Position numbers and translations under genes: made by a program
Origin: Streptomyces sp. NBC_01294
GTDB taxonomy: Bacteria; Actinomycetota; Actinomycetes; Streptomycetales; Streptomycetaceae
Direction of reading: 5' to 3'
Assembly (NCBI RefSeq): GCF_035917235.1
Contig: NZ_CP108423.1
Location: 6,601,501 to 6,665,500 of the forward strand
DNA length: 64,000 bases
The notes under the pieces: generated by a model
Told to the model about the DNA's origin: nothing
The model's database searches: none
The model's input: only the letters and a program-made list of their open reading frames with translations
In this document: in pieces, positions 58,771 through 64,000 of the stretch
Numbering within the stretch: the stretch's first letter is position 1
Layout: each line of letters starts with the position of its first letter

Positions 58771-59271
58771 TCAGATGTCCTCGTGCGCCACGGCGCGACG
58801 GGCATCCGCGTCCAGCACGCCCCAGCTGATCAGCTGCTCGGTCAGGACCGAGGGGGACTGGTCGTAGATGACGGCCAGGGTGCGCAGGTCGTCCTGGCGG
58901 ATCGACAGCACCTTGCCGTTGTAGTCGCCGCGCTGGCTCTGGATCGTCGCCGCGTATCGCTGCAGCGGGCCGGCCTTCTCGGCCGGGACGCCCGCCAGGC
59001 GCTCCAGGTCGAGACGCAGCTTCGGCGGCGGCTCGGCAGCCCCGCCGGGAGTCGTGCCCGGCAGCAGTTCCTGCACCGGCACCCCGTAGAAGTCCGCCAG
59101 CTCGGCAAGGCGCTGGACGGTCACGGCGCGGTCCCCGCGCTCGTAGGAACCGACCACCACGGCCTTCCAACGGCCCTGGGACTTCTCCTCGACACCGTGG
59201 AGGGAAAGGCCCTGCTGGGTGCGGATGGCGCGGAGCTTGGCCCCGAGCTGTTTGGCGTATTCGCTGGACAT
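58771..59271 (-). CDS. bldD: Developmental master regulator BldD
   Basis: 166 residues. N-terminal helix-turn-helix (about 8-65, starting EYAKQLGAKLRAIRTQQGLSL), then the C-terminal domain with the c-di-GMP motif R114-G-D116 and R125-Q-D-D128 exactly as known. A tetramer of c-di-GMP holds a BldD dimer on DNA and represses sporulation genes during growth. GGAG precedes the ATG at 59271. A full BldD box lies about 95 bases upstream, fitting autoregulation. Diverges from the pyr operon. Confidence 0.98.
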   Translation of the reverse strand: MSSEYAKQLGAKLRAIRTQQGLSLHGVEEKSQGRWKAVVVGSYERGDRAVTVQRLAELADFYGVPVQELLPGTTPGGAAEPPPKLRLDLERLAGVPAEKAGPLQRYAATIQSQRGDYNGKVLSIRQDDLRTLAVIYDQSPSVLTEQLISWGVLDADARRAVAHEDI

Positions 59272-59365
59272 AACGCTCCCGGACGCTGTGACGCTGTGAC
59301 TACATGAACACTGCGACTACATACCTTCATGCGGCTCCGCCGCGCGGCTGGTAACTCACTGTGAG

Positions 59366-59380
59366 GTTACGCAGCGTTAC
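59366..59380. promoter_or_regulatory. BldD box upstream of bldD
   Basis: GTTACGCAGCGTTAC fits the BldD consensus nTnACnC(A/T)GnGTnAn at every fixed position. A related palindrome (GTAACTCAC...GTGAGGTTAC) abuts it at 59351-59370, and a half-site GTGACGCTG lies at 59288. bldD autoregulation is established knowledge in S. coelicolor. Confidence 0.82.
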
Positions 59381-59523
59381 TTGGATGAGTCAAGCCGAAT
59401 GGTCTCCATCGCCCCCTCGAGAGGGGTCCCAGCAGCCCCTCGGGAGCCCCCGCGCACCGGCCCGGTGCCGAGACACCGGCTGCGCCCTGGTACCTTGGCA
59501 GAGGTACATCAGACGTCCTTTAA

Positions 59524-60135
<612 letters not shown>

Positions 60136-60246
60136 CCCGTACGGGTGACGGGCCCCCGCGGGGTCCGCGCCGCACTCTGCCCTGCCCGCTCGCACCTCCG
60201 CCCGTCAGGCCGCCCGCCTGCCCTCACGACCCACGGAGCCATCCAG

Positions 60247-61239
60247 ATGAAGCGCCACCTCATCTCGGCCGCCGATCTCACGCGCGACGACGCCGTCCTG
60301 ATCCTCGACACCGCCGAGGAGATGGCCCGCGTCGCGGACCGGCCGATCAAGAAGCTGCCCACCCTGCGCGGCCTCACCGTCGTCAACCTCTTCTTCGAGG
60401 ACTCGACCCGCACCCGGATCTCCTTCGAGGCGGCCGCCAAGCGGCTCTCCGCCGACGTCATCAACTTCTCCGCCAAGGGTTCCTCCGTTTCCAAGGGCGA
60501 ATCCCTGAAGGACACGGCGCTGACGCTGGAGGCCATGGGCGCCGACGCGGTCGTCATCCGCCACCACGCCTCCGGCGCCCCCTACCGGCTCGCGACCTCG
60601 GGCTGGATCGACTCCGCCGTCGTCAACGCGGGCGACGGCACCCACGAGCACCCCACCCAGGCCCTGCTGGACGCCTTCACCATGCGCCGCCGCCTGGTCG
60701 GCCGCGACGCCGGCCTCGGCAAGGACCTGTCGGGCCGCCGGATCACCATCGTCGGCGACATCCTGCACAGCCGCGTGGCCCGCTCCAACGTCCACCTGCT
60801 GCACACCCTCGGCGCCGAGGTCACCCTCGTGGCGCCGCCCACCCTCGTCCCGATCGGCGTCGAGTCCTGGCCGTGCGAGGTCTCGTACAGCCTCGACGAC
60901 GTGCTGCCGAAGTCCGATGCGGTGATGATGCTGCGTGTGCAGCGCGAACGCATGAACGCGGCCTTCTTCCCGACCGAGCGCGAGTACTCCCGTCGCTACG
61001 GGCTCGACGGCGACCGCATGGCGAAGATGCCCGAGCACGCCATCGTGATGCACCCGGGCCCGATGAACCGCGGCATGGAGATCACCGCCCAGGTCGCCGA
61101 CTCCGACCGCTGCACGGCCGTCGAGCAGGTCGCCAACGGCGTCTCCACCCGGATGGCCGTCCTGTACCTGCTGCTCGGAGGCTCCGAGCCCGCCGTCACC
61201 ACCACCCCCGCCGCCACGCGCACCGAGGAGACCAAGTAA
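60247..61239 (+). CDS. pyrB: Aspartate carbamoyltransferase
   Basis: 330 residues from the ATG at 60247. Carbamoyl-phosphate site [22 protein letters not shown], and the aspartate-binding LRVQRERMN block. Catalytic trimer subunit; no pyrI is present. Three bases before pyrC. Confidence 0.97.
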   Translation: MKRHLISAADLTRDDAVLILDTAEEMARVADRPIKKLPTLRGLTVVNLFFEDSTRTRISFEAAAKRLSADVINFSAKGSSVSKGESLKDTALTLEAMGADAVVIRHHASGAPYRLATSGWIDSAVVNAGDGTHEHPTQALLDAFTMRRRLVGRDAGLGKDLSGRRITIVGDILHSRVARSNVHLLHTLGAEVTLVAPPTLVPIGVESWPCEVSYSLDDVLPKSDAVMMLRVQRERMNAAFFPTEREYSRRYGLDGDRMAKMPEHAIVMHPGPMNRGMEITAQVADSDRCTAVEQVANGVSTRMAVLYLLLGGSEPAVTTTPAATRTEETK

Positions 61240-61241
61240 CC

Positions 61242-62528
61242 ATGAGCAAGATCCTGATCCGTGGCGCGAAGGTACTCGGCGGCGAGGCGCTGGACGTCCT
61301 GATCGACGGCGAGACCATCGCCGAGGTCGGACGGAACCTGTCCGCCGAGGGCGCGACCGTCATCGAGGCCGAGGGCCAGGTCCTCCTGCCGGGCCTCGTC
61401 GACCTGCACACCCACCTGCGCGAGCCCGGCCGCGAGGACAGCGAGACCGTCCTCACCGGCACCCGCGCCGCCGCCTCCGGCGGCTACACCGCCGTGTTCG
61501 CCATGGCGAACACCTTCCCGGTCGCCGACACCGCCGGCGTCGTGGAGCAGGTCTGGCGCCTGGGCAAGGAGTCCGGCTACTGCGACGTGCAGCCCATCGG
61601 CGCCGTCACCGTCGGTCTGGAGGGCAAGCAGCTCTCCGAGCTGGGCGCCATGCACGAGTCCGCCGCCCGCGTCACCGTCTTCTCCGACGACGGCAAGTGC
61701 GTCGACGACGCCGTGATCATGCGCCGCGCCCTGGAGTACGTGAAGGCCTTCGGCGGCGTCGTCGCCCAGCACGCCCAGGAGCCCCGCCTCACCGAGGGCG
61801 CCCAGATGAACGAGGGCGTCGTCTCCGCCGAGCTGGGCCTCGGCGGCTGGCCGGCCGTCGCCGAGGAGTCGATCATCGCCCGCGACGTCCTGCTCGCCGA
61901 GCACGTCGGCTCCCGCGTCCACATCTGCCACCTCTCCACCGCCGGCTCCGTCGAGATCGTCCGCTGGGCCAAGTCCCGCGGCATCGACGTCACCGCCGAG
62001 GTCACCCCGCACCACCTCCTCCTCACCGACGAGCTCGTCCGCTCCTACAACGCGGTCTACAAGGTCAACCCGCCGCTGCGCACCGAGCGCGACGTGCTGG
62101 CCCTGCGCGAGGCGCTCGCCGACGGCACGATCGACATCGTCGCCACCGACCACGCCCCGCACCCGCACGAGGACAAGGACTGCGAGTGGGCCGCCGCCGC
62201 CATGGGCATGGTGGGCCTGGAGACCGCGCTCTCCGTCGTCCAGCAGACGATGGTGGAGACCGGACTGCTCGACTGGGCGGGCGTCGCCGAACGGATGTCC
62301 TTCGCTCCCGCGCGCATCGGCAGCCTGGAGAACCACGGCCGTCCCGTCTCGGCAGGTGAACCCGCGAACCTGACCTTGGTCGATACCTCGTACCGTGGTG
62401 TCGTGGACCCCGCACAATTCGCCTCCCGCAGCCGCAACACGCCTTACGAGGGCCGTGAGCTGCCGGGGCGCGTCACTCATACCTTCCTGCGGGGCCGGGC
62501 AACGGTCGTGGACGGGAAACTGGCGTGA
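61242..62528 (+). CDS. pyrC: Dihydroorotase
   Basis: 428 residues from the ATG at 61242. Amidohydrolase with [10 protein letters not shown] near 60, [19 protein letters not shown] and the catalytic Asp in ATDHAPH. Type I dihydroorotase length. The TGA overlaps the next GTG (62525). Confidence 0.97.
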   Translation: MSKILIRGAKVLGGEALDVLIDGETIAEVGRNLSAEGATVIEAEGQVLLPGLVDLHTHLREPGREDSETVLTGTRAAASGGYTAVFAMANTFPVADTAGVVEQVWRLGKESGYCDVQPIGAVTVGLEGKQLSELGAMHESAARVTVFSDDGKCVDDAVIMRRALEYVKAFGGVVAQHAQEPRLTEGAQMNEGVVSAELGLGGWPAVAEESIIARDVLLAEHVGSRVHICHLSTAGSVEIVRWAKSRGIDVTAEVTPHHLLLTDELVRSYNAVYKVNPPLRTERDVLALREALADGTIDIVATDHAPHPHEDKDCEWAAAAMGMVGLETALSVVQQTMVETGLLDWAGVAERMSFAPARIGSLENHGRPVSAGEPANLTLVDTSYRGVVDPAQFASRSRNTPYEGRELPGRVTHTFLRGRATVVDGKLA

Positions 62529-63106
62529 CACCTGCAGTAATCCAACTGGCCGCCGAGGCCGCCGAACGACAGTCGGCGGAGGTGACCAGTGTCGGCGCCC
62601 GCATCGCGTGGGTGATCGGCCTGATCGTCTTCATCGCGTTCGTGTACTGGCTGATGCGGCAGGGCTGGAAATGGCGCGGCGCCCTGCAGAGCGATCTGCC
62701 GGAGCTGCCCGCCGCCCCCGACGGTCTCCCCGCGCACCGGCTGGCCCTGACCGGCCGGTACCACGGCTCCACCACCGCCGGGCAGTGGCTCGACCGGATC
62801 GTCGCCCACGGTCTGGGCGTCCGCAGCCGGGTCGAGCTCACGCTCACCGACGCGGGCCTGGACGTGGTCCGACCGGGGGCCACCGACTTCTTCGTACCGG
62901 CCGCGCAGCTGCGCGGCGCCCGCCTCGACAAGGGAATCGCGGGCAAGGTACTCACCGAGGGCGGTCTGCTCGTCGTCACATGGGCGCACGGCGACAAGCT
63001 GATCGACTCCGGATTCCGCTCCGACCGCGCGGCCGAACACGCCGCCTGGGTCGAAGCCCTCAATCTCATGAACTCATCCATCACGACGGAAGGCGCCGAA
63101 CGATGA
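62525..63106 (+). CDS. Membrane protein with PH-like domain, inside the pyr operon
   Basis: 193 residues from the GTG at 62525, overlapping the pyrC stop (GTGA). One transmembrane helix (about 25-45), then a beta-rich domain of about 120 residues ([46 protein letters not shown]...AAWVEALN) resembling a bacterial PH-like fold. Function unknown; a constant member of the Streptomyces pyr operon. Its TGA overlaps carA (ATGA). Confidence 0.85.
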   Translation: MTPAVIQLAAEAAERQSAEVTSVGARIAWVIGLIVFIAFVYWLMRQGWKWRGALQSDLPELPAAPDGLPAHRLALTGRYHGSTTAGQWLDRIVAHGLGVRSRVELTLTDAGLDVVRPGATDFFVPAAQLRGARLDKGIAGKVLTEGGLLVVTWAHGDKLIDSGFRSDRAAEHAAWVEALNLMNSSITTEGAER

Positions 63107-64000
63107 CGACCTCCACCAGGGGAGCAGCCAAAGCTCCCGCCGTACTCGTCCTGGAGGACGGTCGGATCTTCCGCGGCCGCGCCTACGGCGCTGTGGGGGA
63201 GACCTTCGGCGAGGCCGTGTTCTCCACCGGCATGACCGGCTACCAGGAGACCCTCACCGACCCGTCGTACCACCGGCAGGTCGTCGTGATGACCGCCCCG
63301 CACGTGGGCAACACCGGCGTCAACGACGAGGACCCCGAGTCCTCCCGCATCTGGGTGGCCGGCTACGTCGTCCGCGACCCCGCCCGCGTCCCCTCCAACT
63401 GGCGCTCGCGGCGCTCGCTGGACGAGGAGCTCGTCAAGCAGGGCGTCGTCGGGATCTCCGGCATCGACACCCGCGCCCTGACCCGCCACCTGCGCGAGCG
63501 CGGCGCCATGCGCGTCGGCATCTTCTCCGGCGAGGCCTGGGTCGGCATCCGCGACGAGGCACTGCTGGCCAAGGTCCAGTCCCAGCCGCAGATGAAGGGC
63601 GCGAACCTCTCCGCCGAGGTCGCCACCAAGGAGGCGTACGTCGTCCCCGCGATCGGCGAGAAGCGCTTCACCGTCGCCGCCGTCGACCTCGGCATCAAGG
63701 GCATGACCCCGCACCGGATGGCCGAGCGCGGCATCGAGGTGCACGTGCTGCCCGCCACCGCCACCGTCGAGGACGTGTACGCGGTCAACCCGGACGGCGT
63801 GTTCTTCTCCAACGGCCCGGGCGACCCGGCCACCGCCGACGGCCCCGTCGCCGTCATGCAGGGCGTGCTGGAGCGCAAGACCCCGCTCTTCGGCATCTGC
63901 TTCGGCAACCAGATCCTCGGCCGCGCGCTCGGCTTCGGCACCTACAAGCTGAAGTACGGCCACCGCGGCATCAACCAGCCGGTGCAGGACCGCACCACCG
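63103..64000 (+). CDS. carA: Carbamoyl-phosphate synthase small subunit, C-terminus outside window
   Basis: 299 codons from the ATG at 63103. The N-terminal CarA domain and the start of the class I glutamine amidotransferase domain ([15 protein letters not shown], and the nucleophile block FGICFGNQ with its Cys at about residue 266). The His/Glu part of the triad lies beyond the edge. Supplies ammonia to CarB for carbamoyl phosphate used by PyrB and for arginine. Confidence 0.97.
   Translation, partial: MTTSTRGAAKAPAVLVLEDGRIFRGRAYGAVGETFGEAVFSTGMTGYQETLTDPSYHRQVVVMTAPHVGNTGVNDEDPESSRIWVAGYVVRDPARVPSNWRSRRSLDEELVKQGVVGISGIDTRALTRHLRERGAMRVGIFSGEAWVGIRDEALLAKVQSQPQMKGANLSAEVATKEAYVVPAIGEKRFTVAAVDLGIKGMTPHRMAERGIEVHVLPATATVEDVYAVNPDGVFFSNGPGDPATADGPVAVMQGVLERKTPLFGICFGNQILGRALGFGTYKLKYGHRGINQPVQDRTT

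Noticed and set aside
60136..60246. Small gene or attenuator between pyrR and pyrB
   Set aside because: No conserved frame, and only short GC-rich stems without a T-run.

Overview
This window reads as a piece of a Streptomyces chromosome core. The base composition is very GC-rich with the matching third-position bias, and GTG and TTG starts are common. Coding runs overlap by a few bases (TGATG, ATGA and GTGA junctions). The genes include sporulation and development markers: ssgB is cut by the left edge, and bldD carries its c-di-GMP-binding residues. From memory, the gene order matches the S. coelicolor region running from ssgB down to the pyrimidine operon. I cannot name the species.

Layout. 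1-6.3 kb: the ssgB start, a small membrane protein, two tRNA-Val(CAC) genes around a large membrane protein, an exonuclease, and a DUF4365 gene with an overlapping partner. 6.3-7.8 kb: an acetyltransferase gene set between two non-coding tandem-repeat blocks. 7.8-20 kb: thrS, a HIT protein, an EF-G-like GTPase, the phosphatidylinositol (mannoside) genes and small membrane proteins. 19-24 kb: pdxST, yebC and ruvCAB. 24-31 kb: yajC-secD-secF-apt-relA.

31-34 kb is the most unusual segment: a three-gene overlapping cassette coding for a Ser/Thr kinase, an EACC1-like small protein and a caspase-like protease. It is inserted after relA and carries an in-frame TTA codon. 34-45 kb: a DUF349 protein, a cyclophilin, an MBL hydrolase, hisS, a VKOR-like protein and rarA. 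These are followed by a broken HNH-nuclease lipoprotein, a DUF2470 gene that shares an iron-box-like site with divergent rpsD, and a STAND-type ATPase. 45-58.5 kb: alaS-ruvX-mltG-aroE, aroC-aroK-aroB-aroQ, a P-loop protein, an M24 peptidase homologue with altered metal ligands, efp and nusB. 58.5-64 kb: bldD (reverse strand) diverging from pyrR-pyrB-pyrC-(membrane protein)-carA. carA runs off the right edge.

How the genes work together. Most are housekeeping: four tRNA synthetase/ribosome groups, protein export (YajC/SecD/SecF), recombination (RuvABC, RarA, RuvX), PLP, shikimate and UMP synthesis, and PIM lipid synthesis. Control sites visible in the sequence are a BldD box upstream of bldD, a PyrR-binding RNA motif upstream of pyrR, the iron box, many strong hairpin terminators at gene ends, and a dispersed intergenic repeat present at four places. 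No insertion sequence, prophage, CRISPR array or origin was seen.
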